From Oxytricha trifallax (taxonomy: Eukaryota; Ciliophora; Spirotrichea; Sporadotrichida; Oxytrichidae): 64,000 nt of DNA. Below, piece after piece: positions 24,765 to 35,846 of this stretch. A model generated the notes under the pieces. The model was not told the origin of the DNA and ran no database searches. It saw only the letters and a program-made list of their open reading frames with translations. The DNA is taken from assembly GCA_000711775.1 (NCBI GenBank), contig ARYC01000822.1, forward strand, positions 1-64,000, given 5' to 3'. Position 1 is the first letter of the stretch; the number at the start of each line of letters is the position of its first letter. Made by a program: the position numbers and the translations under genes.

Positions 24765-25329
24765 CTTGCTTCATCTTTCTAGAAATGTTAATGAAATTTA
24801 AAATTATGGATATCCATTCTAAGTTTATTAAAATCTTACTACTAAATAGGGAGGACCTACTGGAGGTCAACCTTGAAAAGATATGCGGAGAAGCATTGAA
24901 AAACTTGCTCCAAGTTTCACAAATTGATTTCCATTTTTATCAATCTATCTCCATTAAATTGCTCCTAATAATGTTTAATTATTTTAGGAGGTCCTAAAAA
25001 TTAAGTTTAAACTTTATTAGGAGTTAAATTATAATATTAAAACTTAATTAGGAACATTTTAAATTTAGAAATGTCAAATATCTTTACCTCCAAATTAATT
25101 TCAAACTTGATTTGGAGGACCTCCTAGAGAAATTAAATTTCGTTAGAAGTATTTTAATTACTACAACGATTAAAACTCTCATAAAATATGTCATCTTACA
25201 ATCTTTTATAGTTATTTAATTTTCTTGCCTCTCAGCAAAGAATCTACCAGAGTGTCATTTAATCTACTATTATAGTTTATCAAGGTTGATTTTATCATTA
25301 TTAAATAAAAAAAATATCAGCAAATTAAA
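24765..25329. promoter_or_regulatory. divergent intergenic region of TBE A with AGGAGGTCCT-type palindromes
   Basis: 565 bp between the divergent middle and 57-kDa genes. Contains repeated short palindromic or inverted motifs around TAGGAGGTCC / GGACCTCCT / CTAATTAGG (24850-25130). By position it should hold both promoters. The motif set differs from those in copies B/D and C. Confidence 0.5.
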
Positions 25330-26763
25330 ATGAGCGTTAACCTTTTAAGAAGAGCGGAATTACTTGGGTAAAGCCAATTAAAACTATCATTCCAGCAACA
25401 AAGAAAAGTAGAGACCAGAGACGCTGGTACTCAGTGAGAGCCTACTTATGACAACTTTGACCAGTCTAACTTTGAGATTTAAATATAAATTAAGTAGGAG
25501 GTTATCAAAGAAGCTTTGCAAATTGAGAGAGGAGGTTAAACAACCCGCTATTGAGCATTAATAAATACCAGCCAAAGTTGACTATTAATGCAAAGAATGC
25601 AATAAAGTTTTCCCTTACAAGTCAACTTATAAGAGACACTTGAGAGATATACACAACGATATGCCAAGGTTATATCTCAAGCATTAAAAGAAAGATGGGA
25701 AGTATGTCTGTGAGTTCTGTGAGAAGCCATATTCTCATACTAGAGACCTCAAAGTGCACTTAAAGAAAAAGCACAATTAAAGTTTTGTCTTTATTCATGA
25801 ACCTACAGGGAATAGATTCCTCTAAAAGAGAAGATCAAGAAACCCAGTGGAGTCTCTTAGAGTTGAAGTCTAGAAGTAAGTTAAAATGAAGAAAGCAGTC
25901 AAGAACTTTCCAGTCTCTGAGATCAATAAAATCATGGTAAAAATAGAGGCAATGAAGATTCCCATATTAAAAATTATTCACTTAGATTCTTGCCTAGAAA
26001 GCTACCTCACTCTTGAAGATAAAATAGAGAAGCGAGTCATTACTGATGAATAAAATGCTTACAAGATATATCCTTTCAATTACTTCCTTGTTGATGATTA
26101 GTTCCAAATGGAATTTGCTAATGAATATTATGCTCTTTAAAAGGCAAAGTTAAATGAGTGCAGGCATATCATCTAGCTTGATGCTATTTTATTTGGCTAA
26201 GATCATGTAGCCTTCAGGCTTCCTTTACTTGAAATGACTTACAGAGAATTCTTATCTGACAATAGATGCCAGAGATAAATTAGCTAGATACTTTAGCAGA
26301 TAGTTGAAGGGATTGAAGAGCTTCACAAGCTAGGTTATATTCAAAGAGACTTAAAGCCAGAGAATATCATGATGAACTTTCAGCCTCTAATAGTTTATAT
26401 TATTGACTTCAACAGAGCTCAAAGAGTGCAAGCCTCATACTTAGGAAATGTTTACAGTACTCCTTGATATTTCCTAGAGAGAGAAGATTGGAGGGATGGA
26501 GACTCAATGTGATATCTGGGCTCTAGCAGTAATAATATAAGAGAGCGACCTGCCAAGAAACGATTACTTTAGCTGCAAGGGTGAGAGAGAATCAAACAAT
26601 ATCTCGATAAAAATAAAATAAATGGAGGTCTCAGAGAACTTGCATTCTCAACTATTATCAAGCCAAGCTAAGAGAATTAACAAACAATAGAAACAATCAA
26701 ACATCAACTTAGAAAGATAAATTCAGAGAAGTGCCACTTGACTCTAAGCTTATGTTTGTGTGA
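25330..26763 (+). pseudogene. TBE 57-kDa zinc-finger/kinase-like gene, damaged (copy A)
   Basis: ATG 25330 (MSVNLLRRAELLG), TGA 26761-26763. Two C2H2 fingers are visible (CKECNKVFPYKSTYKRHL; CEFCEKPYSHTRDLKVHL). A kinase-like domain follows with NAYKIYPFNYF (N-lobe Lys), DLKPENIMMNF and IIDFNRAQR. The catalytic-loop His reads Gln (IQRDLKPEN). In-frame TGAs near 25435 and 26464 and frame changes near 25530 and after 26500 break it. Same architecture as copy C. Confidence 0.85.
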
Positions 26764-26926
26764 AATATTTCAAAAACTCGCTTGTTATACTAATTTAAAT
26801 TACTAATATTTAAAAATTAAACCCTACATAAACCCTATTAAAACCCTTATATAGTATGCACTAATAGTCTTCTTTTATCAATCAAAAACTCAATCAAACT
26901 ACTGAAATGGTTTAGGGGTTTTGAAT

Positions 26927-27574
26927 ACAATGCTATAATTCTAATATAGAATAAGATAGTTCCAATTGAACTTATTATTTGATTTGTCTTAAATACGGGT
27001 ATTAAGAAGCCTATCAAAACAAGTTAGATAGGCTTGATTGTTTATTGGTTAGTCTAATTTAAACATTAAGTTATATTTATTGATAATATATTTTCAACTA
27101 TATGAAATAATGATATTGTAAATCACTTTATTGGTTTATAGTATATTAAAAGTGAGGAAAAGAATCATATAACTTTTTATTAGATATTAACATATAACTA
27201 AATGGTTCAAATATTGTAATTTTAGTTGCTCTTATAATTTACCATATATTTTTGGCATACTTATAAACATAAAAAACCATCTTTAAAAGACAGTAGATAA
27301 TTTAATTCAAGTATTCATATTAATATAGTAATATTAGTTTAAATAATAAAAGAAAATATAAGGCTTAATGCAATATTAATACAGAATCCTTATTATAAGC
27401 CATAAATTCATGTCCTACATATTTTATTATATACTAATTTATAAAATAATAATATATTTTTTCAATAAATTAAAGCAAATTTCTAATCTTCTTTTTCCTT
27501 TCAAATTTAATTAACAAATTTTAATTGTGTGAGGTATTTATAAACCTACTTTATATTTTCTTGAATTTACTACT
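26927..27574. other. AT-rich spacer
   Basis: No supported gene or repeat. Confidence 0.5.
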
Positions 27575-27847
27575 CGCATTTTGAATGTTTAGAAAGTTAA
27601 AAGTCTGAGAAGATTCCCTTCTTTTTTAAATTCCCTTTTATACAAATCCCTGTCAGCCCACAGCTATAAAAAGATCATGCTATCCTCCTATGCTTCCAGT
27701 TACTGCATAGTCTCAATTATTTTCTCTTTTAATATTTCCTAATTTCATGATATTTCTTACAAGGAGCCAGAGCATGAAAAGAATTTAGCGCTCTTAAATA
27801 TCACATTAAATTTGATACTAAACTTAATCTAATGTATTTTTTAATGA
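27575..27847 (+). CDS. short open coding block, unidentified
   Basis: Plus-strand frame of about 90 codons ending at TGA 27845-27847: KSLSAHSYKKIMLSSYASSY, then HDISYKEPEHEKNLALLNIT. It is less AT-rich than its flanks. Probable MDS or small gene; no family recognised. A second frame across the same bases is also partly open, so the assignment is uncertain. Confidence 0.4.
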
Positions 27848-29324
27848 GGGAAGTGAATAAAATAAAGGCAATTACAACAATGAAGATGGTAAAGATGTTA
27901 AGAGAAATTATCTTAGATACAAATGATAATGCTGATTGGTTTATGAGTATTATAGAATAATAAAGTTGTGATAAATAAAGAAAATAACCTGACTCTTCAA
28001 ATATTCAAGTTAATTTTATAAAATATTGATAAGCTCTTTCAAATTCAAATATATTAATTTTAATTGCATAAGTTACTATAATTTATATTTACTCTACTTT
28101 CAAGTTTAAAATTCAAACTATCAAAAATATTATCAGTAAATAGGTAGCCATATTAAAGATAATAGTTAATAAGAGGTGCTCTTCTACAATAGAATTCTGT
28201 AGTTGAGGGCAGTAAGCAACTGCATTTGGACTCCAGAGTATAGTGCCAATGTTGTTGTTTTCTCGACATAACTTTAAATCGTTTCAAGAGATATTAATGC
28301 ATTTTTTTTTTATAATTAGGCCCAATTTTTATATCCCTAAATACAATTTTCCCCGTAGCATAGAATGAATAAATACACGGAGAGTTTAAAAGTATAACCA
28401 CCTTAAATATACAAATTAAACCTATAAAAATAATAAATAATTATGAAGGATTTAAGAGACATGCACTAGAGATTTTAATTAAACTTTTTTGATAAACATA
28501 ATTTATATTTTCATCTTTTATTCAAAAATCTTTAATGATTGGCCTACTATTAATTTCAACAATTTAAATAAATAAACTCTGAATTTATTCATAAACGTAG
28601 GAAAGATTATTGTATTATGCATAAGAATAATTTAAATTTATAAAAACTTTTGAATTCATAAATCAGATTTTGAATCTAAATAATTAGTACTCCTTTATTT
28701 AAACTATATATTTGTATAAATAATTTTTATTTTAATGTTAAAAGTTCATTTTATTGTATTTTTTTAAATTTATGTAAGATAAATTTAATATAAATTATTA
28801 TATGTGATTTTAAAACCAATAAATTATAATGGCTAAATCTTAAAATAATTAATTGAAAATATAAAAACTTTTAGATGCAAAGTTAAATGTGATGTATAAA
28901 CATTTTTAAACTTGAAGCAACCAAAAGAAATTTAATAAATGGACAATGTAAATTACAAAATATCAAATCATTCTATAACAAGAAATTATTAAATAGTTAT
29001 ACTTTAGAAATAGTTTAAAGGAATGGTTACAAAAAGAAAATTCATATATGTTTAAGGAACTTTATTATTTAATAAAAAACATAAATATCATTCAAAGAAA
29101 TGATTGATAATTAATAAGAAATTTAAATTGAGACTACAAAACCTGAAAAACCCCTGAGTCCTTTTGCCCCATTAATAATTAATAATTTGTCAGTGATTCA
29201 TCAACTTGACATTTTAAAAATAATGCCGACAAAAAAGTTATTAAATATGACTTAATTAATTAGGATCCAACTTAATTTGCGATTAATACTAATAATCTAA
29301 AAGTTAAACTAATAAATAATAACT
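27848..29324. other. AT-rich DNA with one small island
   Basis: No supported gene except a GC-elevated patch at about 28165-28300 that is open on both strands (plus reading RILQLRAVSNCIWTPEYSAN). It may be an MDS of unknown strand. Confidence 0.35.
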
Positions 29325-29561
29325 ATGGAGTACCTGAAGGTCAACGGTAAATGGTGTATAAGCCTCGACTCCAGAAACTATTTAGAGAATACATTCACTT
29401 CCTGGTTCTCAAATCAAACGATCTAAAATGATCTCAAAAGAGAAAAAGAATTCACAGTATATGAAGAGGCTAAAGTTCCACAATTACTACTCAGAGATAC
29501 AGCAGATAACAGAAGCAAACTCAGAACTTCTTCAGAGAAAGAAGTTACCTTGACCAGTTGA
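29325..29561 (+). CDS. 78-aa ORF, unidentified, likely continued downstream
   Basis: ATG 29325-29327 to TGA 29559-29561. Starts MEYLKVNGKWCISLDSRNYL and continues KREKEFTVYEEAKVPQLLLR, a soluble protein-like composition with one TAA as Gln. Downstream, in another frame, about 29562-29760 reads VEVSLITKRKNEMKKIVV and VTFREIEQIRLLTLQLKRAK, so the gene probably continued after a frame change or IES. A GC-rich hairpin follows at 29738-29756. Product unknown. Confidence 0.5.
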
Positions 29562-29737
29562 AGTCTCACTCATAACAAAAAGGAAGAATGAGATGAAGAA
29601 AATAGTTGTTAAGTCTGAATTAATATAAAAATATCAAACTAAGGTAACTTTTAGAGAGATTGAACAGATAAGATTATTAACTTTATAACTTAAAAGGGCT
29701 AAACCCTTATGTAGTGAGTTAATGCAGTATCATATCA

Positions 29738-29756
29738 GGGGGTCTCCGAGCCCCCG
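29738..29756. terminator. GC-rich hairpin
   Basis: GGGGG TCTCCGAG CCCCC can form a tight stem in an otherwise AT-rich context at the 3' end of the 29.3-29.76 kb coding block. Function unknown; listed as terminator-like only by shape and position. Confidence 0.25.
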
Positions 29757-30059
29757 TTATGGATAAATTATTATTTTTATTATAATTATTAGTTTAATTA
29801 TTATTGTATATAAAAAAGATAAAAAAGAGTTTATATTAGAGACAAGATTTGAACAATTCAAAGCAAGCATTAAAAGTTGTTAATATAAAAATCATTCATA
29901 ATTGCTATTTCCCTACAAGACATGATCGGTTAAGTCACAAAGCGATAAATATATCTTTTAGTTTATAATTAGAAGTAAATATTTTGCAACAAAAATTATT
30001 AATTAATTTAAAAATTTCAAAAAGATTAATTTATAATTGAGAAAAATTAAAGATCTAAA

Positions 30060-30299
30060 AAAATAAAAACTAAATCACAGGGGAAGGCAGTTTTAACGCA
30101 AAAATGAGATTGATAAAAAAAACAAATCATATTATGATTTTATATCACAATTTTAAAATCTTAAAATAAAGAAAGAGCCTCATAAAGATCTTATATCTTC
30201 ATTCTTTGCTTTTAAAGGTCGTGAAGACACGGAAAAGATGCGGAATATATTAATTAGTAAAAAATCATAAAATAAACATTTACATTACTTCATAACACT
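30060..30299 (+). repeat. dispersed repeat, part interrupted by TBE B (left)
   Basis: Contains GTGAAGACACGGAAAAGATG followed by CGGAATATATTAATTAGTA and AAATAAACATTTACATTAC, ending at the TBE B insertion. Matches 33590-33832 (direct) and 13290-13490 (inverted). Confidence 0.65.
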
Positions 30300-30438
30300 C
30301 AAAACCCCAAAACCACTTATTGAGATTTATTAGTGCTTTGATTTGTAGGGTATAGTTGGAGTCTTATTGGGATTAGTAGACAAAACGCAGGTTTTATGAG
30401 AATTTAATAAGTATTTTATAAATATTAGTTGTTTTAAT

Positions 30439-31849
30439 TCAAACAAATTTAATCCGCTTGTCTTTTTATACCTCTGGAATCTCGCTCTCTCAAGTGGCTT
30501 AAGTATGACATCTAATTTTTATCTTAAAAATTAGGGAGCACTTATTATTATCATCTCTATTATCTTTTTTATTTCCTTGCATACGCCCTCTTACATGTTT
30601 CTAAGCATAACTGATTGATTATTTTTCAAACTCTGTACCAAAGTAAGCCATAATTTCCATCTCACTCTCTTGTATTATTGCTCCAATTGGCCATATTTCC
30701 CACTTAACAGAGCCATTAGTACATTTCTATCTGATTGGGAAGTATCCAGGTGTTACAAGAACCTTTGCTAAGGTCACTATCTCTTTTCTTAATGCTCGAT
30801 TGAAATCGATAACAACTACTTCTAAGGGACAGAGGTTTATCAAAATGTTTTCAGGCTTCAAATCACTATGAACATATCCAAGTTTATCCAACTCCTTTAC
30901 ACCCTTTATCATATCTGAAAGTATATCATTCAAGTCATCCGGATATCTGTTTTGATAGAGATATTCTCTTAGAGTCATTTCATATTTTTTAAGCCTTAAT
31001 GCGATCAAACCATAGCTTAAAATAACACCATCTAACTTAAGCAAGTTCTGGCAATCTCTTCTTTTTGCCTCACTAAGAATCATGTATTCGTTAGCAAACT
31101 CATTTTAGTACTGCTAATTTTTAATGAGAAAGCTGAAAGGATTCACATTGTATGCATACTCACCAATCACAATAAGTTTTGGTTTTGCTGGGACACTTTT
31201 ATGCAAATAGTTATCAATACAGTTGCTAATGTTAATTGTATTTAATGAGGTATGTTAATTGCTTTTGCTACATTCTGGTTGATTAATCAATTCATATAAT
31301 TTCTATCTCTTGAGTCTGTCCTACTCTCTTAATGACTCAATAGTATTAGACTTTCTCTTGGCAGGAATAAATTTTTGAGTTTCTTTATCCTGAATCAATA
31401 AATCGCTTATATGATGCTTTTGCATGTACTTCTTCACTTTTGCTAAATGAGTGTAGGACTTTATACGTGCTGTGCATTAATACATGCCATCGACTTTGTT
31501 GTGCTTGAAATATATCTTAGATCTCCCAGAGTGTATCCCTTTTATGTGCCTTTTAAAGCTCAACCAGTTGAGAAGAAATTTTTGTATTCATCACATTAAA
31601 ATGCTTTAATCTTTTATACTGAGAGCTGTTCTATTAACTCCTCAACATCTTCGATTAGCGTTTAAATATCCACCTCTGCACTCTGCTTCCTGATATATAT
31701 TTCTAGAACAAATACCTCTGATTCAAATTCAAGAGCTTTAAGCTATGGCTTCTTTTAAATGTAGATGACCTCTGGCTTCTTAGTTCAGCCAAAGTTTAGA
31801 TAAGATTATCCACTACCAAGAAAGCTTTGCGATGTAAGTTAGCTGCAAT
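30439..31849 (-). pseudogene. TBE 57-kDa zinc-finger/kinase-like gene, damaged (copy B)
   Basis: Homologous to the copy D gene from a position where its ATG reads ATT (31847-31849) to TGA 30439-30441. The longest intact piece (31083-30727) holds the kinase core: NLLKLDGVILSYG, EMTLREYLYQNRYPDD, KELDKLGYVHSDLKPENIL, VVVIDFNRALRKE, TPGYFPIR. The catalytic-loop motif is HSD rather than HRD. Upstream, EYAYNVNPFSF has Asn in place of the N-lobe Lys. Finger remnants lie in 31400-31620. Start loss and several frame changes make it non-functional. Confidence 0.85.
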
Positions 31850-32415
31850 GTTTAAATTAAAATTTAAATTTCAATTATTAATAAGTAAAAACCTCTCTGA
31901 TTATAGTAACTCTTGATAGGAGTTGCCACAGCAACAATAATGATTGATTTTAAGGTTTTAGGCATCATATTTATACTAAGTTTTTTGCTATAAATTTTCT
32001 AATTTAATACTTAATAATATTGATAATGGTACCAACAAAGAATAAATTCAGGTTGGTACTGGTGCCAATTAGATTTTGAACCATTTTGGAATTTTCCATT
32101 AAAACCTCATAATTTTAAAAGTAGAAACTAATTAAGTTTTGGTACTATTTAATTGGTACCAATTAAATTTAAACGAATTTAGAACCAGTACTAATTAAAT
32201 TTAAACAAACTTAGTACTAATTTAATGGAACTAAATTGATAAAAATGGAGCTCCATCTCTGAAATTTGTTTCAACTTTTGCTAGTTTTCTCAACGTATCC
32301 TTAACAGCTTGACCTCCTATTAGATGCCCATATTTAATTGTAAGCTCTTAAACAATAGGATCCAGAAAGTCTATAAATTATAATTTGAAATTCATTTATA
32401 GGAAGAGGAACAAAG
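31850..32415. promoter_or_regulatory. divergent intergenic region of TBE B with GGTACC-type repeats
   Basis: About 566 bp between the divergent 57-kDa and middle genes. 32025-32250 is crowded with GGTACC/GGTACT half-palindromes (TTGGTACCAATTAA, GGTACTGGTACCAATT) in both orientations, shared with copy D and absent from A and C. The likely bidirectional promoter of the element. Confidence 0.55.
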
Positions 32416-32722
32416 ATGGAATCACTCAATGATCAAATGAAATGATCTGAGGCTCAAGAAATGATCTCAAGATTTAGAAACAAGGAGGATCTCTATCGAT
32501 ACCGTACTCAACATGGTAAGAATGTAACAAATACTAAATCATATACTATAGTGGGATTATTCCTTCCAACGATGGAATGTACTAAAATATCATTCTTAAA
32601 AGGTATACTCTTTGATGAGAAGAAAGCCTTCAAAAATAATGAAAATAAGTTGATAGAAATACCAAACTACCCAGAGATTTCAGTCACTAATCTTTACGAG
32701 GAGCGATGATAGATGAAGAGTT
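32416..32722 (+). pseudogene. TBE middle ('22-kDa') gene, truncated (copy B)
   Basis: ATG 32416 (MESLNDQMK) followed by an in-frame TGA at codon 10 where other copies read Arg. It continues EMISRFRNKEDLYRYRTQHG, candidate intron 1 at 32516-32551, then VGLFLPTMECTKISF and NYPEISVTNLY. The frame is lost near 32700 and the remainder was removed by the internal deletion. Confidence 0.85.
32516..32551 (+). other. candidate 36-nt intron 1 (copy B)
   Basis: Begins GTAAGAATG and ends ACTATAG with TACTAAA inside. 36 nt, the same length and place as in A, C and D. Confidence 0.6.
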
Positions 32723-32725
32723 GGT

Positions 32726-33210
32726 AGTTAATAATATATATAATTTAAATTATTACTATAAAATTGCACTTTAAAATCAATCACTCTCTTCATTCTGTTG
32801 AGTCTAGAAAGTAATACCATTTCTTCTATAAATTTTGGCTATAGTTTAAGGAGAGATACGCATGTCAGGAAACTTGCGATGAAACATGACAGCTCGCTAG
32901 TCGAGTGGAAAGTGTGCCCAATACTTCAATGTCTTCGAGTCACAGAGATAGTCAATATGGATCTGTGAGAACTTTTATTTTCTTACTAGATGTTTTAGAG
33001 AGCCTGAGTTATAATGCTAAATAACTAACAAGCAATGATACCTCACAGTTGAGGCACTCTTGCGTAGGAGTCATGCTATTGCTGTATAATTCAGCACAGG
33101 TTTGACTTAGTCTATATTAATACTCGTACCATACCAAAGCTTAAGCAGTAAATCTAAATATTACTCATCATAAATAAACCCTTAATTTCGCTAATTTCTA
33201 TTTCTCATTT
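32726..33210 (-). pseudogene. TBE transposase N-terminal fragment (copy B)
   Basis: Starts ATG 33208-33210 (MRNRNQRNQGFIYDE) and aligns with the first ~140 residues of the copy C enzyme up to NNLNYIY, where the internal deletion begins. An in-frame TGA and a frame change occur within the fragment. All three catalytic residues lie in the deleted part. Confidence 0.9.
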
Positions 33211-33310
33211 TGTAAATTGGCCTAATTTCTCTACTAACCCTAATAAGATCCCAACTATACCCTACAAATCAAAGCGCTTATAAACCTCACTAAGGGGTTT
33301 TGGGGTTATG

Positions 33311-33840
33311 ACTCTCAAACAGATGACTTTATGAAATTTTTTATGAACATTTCTTAACAAATATACTCTTTTCAAGATTTAATCCTTTTACGCCAAAGTC
33401 AAATTTAAGAAGTCTGAAAAAAAAAACTAATAATTAATTTTTATTAATCTTCAAAACTTGACATTGCTTATGTCATATAGAAATTTTATATTGTCACTTT
33501 TCAAAATTATAGAAAGATTTTGTAAAAAAAATGAATTGAAATTAAAATTCGAATTCCTAAAAATTAATTAAATAAATTTAAATAAAAATAAAATTTCCTG
33601 TGCAAAATTAGATCTCGCGAATCGTACGGGAAGGCACTCAAAACGCAAGTTTGTAGAATTGTCAAAATTACCAAAAATGGAATTTATTTTTAAGATATTT
33701 TAGATCCTTAATGTTTTCCATACAACAATATCTTTTTTGCTTCTCAGGGTTGTGAAGGCACGGAAAAGATGCGGAATGTATTGATTAGTAGAAAGAAATA
33801 AAATAAACATTACATTCCTTCAAAATATCTTTATGTTGAA
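33311..33840 (+). repeat. dispersed repeat, right part and second unit
   Basis: 33314-33360 (GACTTTATGAAATT, ATTTCTTAACAAATATAC) continues the repeat unit cut by TBE B. 33590-33832 is a second copy of the 30060-30299 segment (GTGAAGGCACGGAAAAGATG). Without TBE B the two copies would lie about 0.5 kb apart in direct orientation. 33340-33640 is also alignable with 12390-12680. Confidence 0.6.
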
Positions 33841-33982
33841 ACTACACTTCTTCTAAGTTTAATTGTCATTTAATGATTCGATAATTTTTGTTGCATTTGA
33901 GCCTTCTTCAGCCATAAATTTTTATTTGTTTATCTTAATATTATTTTATGTTTAAAAGGTAATTTTGAAGGAATACATTATA

Positions 33983-34360
33983 AATTGGAAAATCTAATTT
34001 TAATTAATTTATTATTAATCAAATTATTGGCATTTAGTTTATGCCAATTTAAACGATCTTGCTCTCATTCGATAGATAATTTAAAATTAACTTGCTTTTA
34101 TTATAAGCAGTACTATTTTATCGCATCCTTGGAGTAAAATAATAAGACTTTAACCAAACTCAAATAAATTCATTAAATTATATCCTATTATTAAAGTCGA
34201 GTTATCTCGCTCAAGGATGAGATTAAAAAGTACAGCCTATAATAAAGTCCAGCTAATTTTGTATTCTCAATCGAATGAGCCCAAGATTGTTTAAATTGGC
34301 CTAAGTTAACTGCCAATAATTTGAATTATAATAAATAAATTTAAATTTAATTTTCCAATT
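33983..34360. repeat. foldback element, ~378 bp
   Basis: Nearly the whole interval is an inverted repeat. The left arm AATTGGAAAATCTAATTTTA ... TTATTGGCATTTAG ... TGCCAATTTAAACGATCTTG pairs with the right arm CAAGATTGTTTAAATTGGCC ... TGCCAATAATTTGAATTATA ... TTTTCCAATT. The centre is near 34170. Arms are imperfect (roughly 80%). No coding; MITE- or IES-like. Confidence 0.75.
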
Positions 34361-34739
34361 GAGAATGTATATCTACAATTGTATTTAGCATTAATTTTAA
34401 TTAGATATTTATAAAATTTATTATGTTTTTATAAATATCAAATATCAAATAGTTTATATTCAATATAAAGTCTTAGATAACTAAAATAATTTTATAATAA
34501 ATTTTAAGCATTTTATTTTATTTTTAGTTGCCTAGTATGTTATATGAAATTCACAAAATATATAATAATCAAATTAATGTATTCTTTTTTTTAGTAATTA
34601 TCATTTCATTGATTTTGTTTTATATTAATTATGAAATTATTTCTATCCTTTTATCTATGTGGAATTGATTAATAAAATATATAATGTTTAAATTTTTTTT
34701 TCTCTCAATCATAGTTAAATGATATATAAAAACCCATTA

Positions 34740-34960
34740 GTTAATTAAGAACGAAGATTAGGAGATAAGAACAATTAAATTAAGTTATAAATAATATTGA
34801 TAAGAATTAAATATAATTATGCTAAAAACAAATTTACCTATCCTTATTGGTATATTTATAGAGCCAATAGTTTTAATAATTAGCCGAAACTTTAAAAATT
34901 TATAATAACTTAATTTAAATTTAATTTTTCTTATCTCCTAATCTTCGTTCTTAATTGAAC
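34740..34960. repeat. foldback element, ~221 bp
   Basis: TTAATTAAGAACGAAGATTA continuing GGAGATAAGAA on the left is matched in reverse complement by TTCTTATCTCCTAATCTTCG continuing TTCTTAATTGAAC on the right. Arms about 55 bp, spacer about 110 bp. No coding. Confidence 0.8.
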
Positions 34961-35727
34961 AACCATCTAGATTAAAACCTTAAAAAGAAATTTGAGATGC
35001 TCAGACTTCCAACATGTAGTCTTGAAGATGTAGACCTCTCTATATATTATCTATAAATAAATTTAAATATAAAATAAATAAGGTCTAAACACCATTCGTC
35101 GCAGATGCTATAATCTCTTCTCAGTTGTTAATAAATTTTTCATTTCTACTTACCTCTTTTCATGAATCTCAAAAAATCATTTTCTATTTCAAAAGTTCCA
35201 AAAGGATTTATGCTTAATCTTTTTTGCTTTTTTTTGGTGCGTATTTTTGAATCCTTAGTTTATTTTTTTAGGGAAAATTTTTTTTAAAAATAAAGAACAT
35301 TGTTCTGAATCCTCTAAAAGCATATACTTAAATTTATCAAGGATTTTTCAAAATTAATTAAGCATGTTTCTATGAAAATTGCTGAAAAACACATGAAAGA
35401 TATCAGATAAATTATAAACAGGACAGTTATTTGAATAACTGTCTTACGAGATTTTTCTTGAAGAGAGTCTTGATTTAATATAAAAGTAGAACCATTAAGT
35501 ATAATTAATTGTGCAATAGTCAAATTTTAGTATCAGATCGTTTTCATACTTACCTACTTTGACTAGAAAACTCAGAAATTTTTTGGAAGATTTGAAATTG
35601 ATGAATAGGGTTTTATATATAAACATTTAATAAATATTTACCAATTTCTAATAATTAAAAATGTAAGTAAAATATATACTGCATTTTTTTGGAAGAAATG
35701 AATTTTTATGGAAATAATATTTAGATT
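34961..35727. other. spacer, no firm gene
   Basis: AT-rich. A 69-codon minus-strand frame (35523-35314, MTIAQLIILNGSTFILNQDS) is Ile/Leu/Phe-rich and could be a decayed membrane segment or chance. A plus-strand patch at 34996-35040 (EMLRLPTCSLEDVDLSIYY) is coding-like. Neither is secure. Confidence 0.3.
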
Positions 35728-35846
35728 CAAAACCTCAAAACCCCTTAATGAGGTTTATAAGTGCTTTGATTTGTAGGGAATTTGTTAGGGGTTGGGGTTA
35801 TTAATAGATTTTAATGTGAAATTTATAGTAAATGTATTTAATTTAA

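Larger units (their letters stand above)
22810..26923 (+). mobile_element. TBE transposon copy A (4114 bp, decayed)
   Basis: Begins CAAAACCCCAAAACCC and ends GGTTTAGGGGTTTTG, the telomere-like C4A4 termini of TBE elements. The direct duplication AAT flanks it (22807-22809 and 26924-26926). The inverted terminal region extends about 80-100 bp inward with an indel. Contents left to right: transposase (+), middle gene (-), 57-kDa gene (+), the standard TBE order. All three genes are damaged and two transposase catalytic positions are lost. Its termini are the most diverged of the four copies, so it belongs to a different or older subfamily. Confidence 0.95.
30300..33310 (-). mobile_element. TBE transposon copy B (3011 bp, internally deleted)
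   Basis: Starts CAAAACCCCAAAACC and ends GGGGTTTTGGGGTTATG, with direct duplications ACT (30297-30299 and 33311-33313). Orientation is opposite to A and D: 57-kDa gene (-) at left, middle gene (+), transposase (-) at right. It is about 1.1 kb shorter than the other copies because one deletion near 32720-32735 removes the C-terminal half of the transposase and the 3' half of the middle gene. Closest in sequence to copy D, including the GGTACC-type intergenic repeats. Confidence 0.95.
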
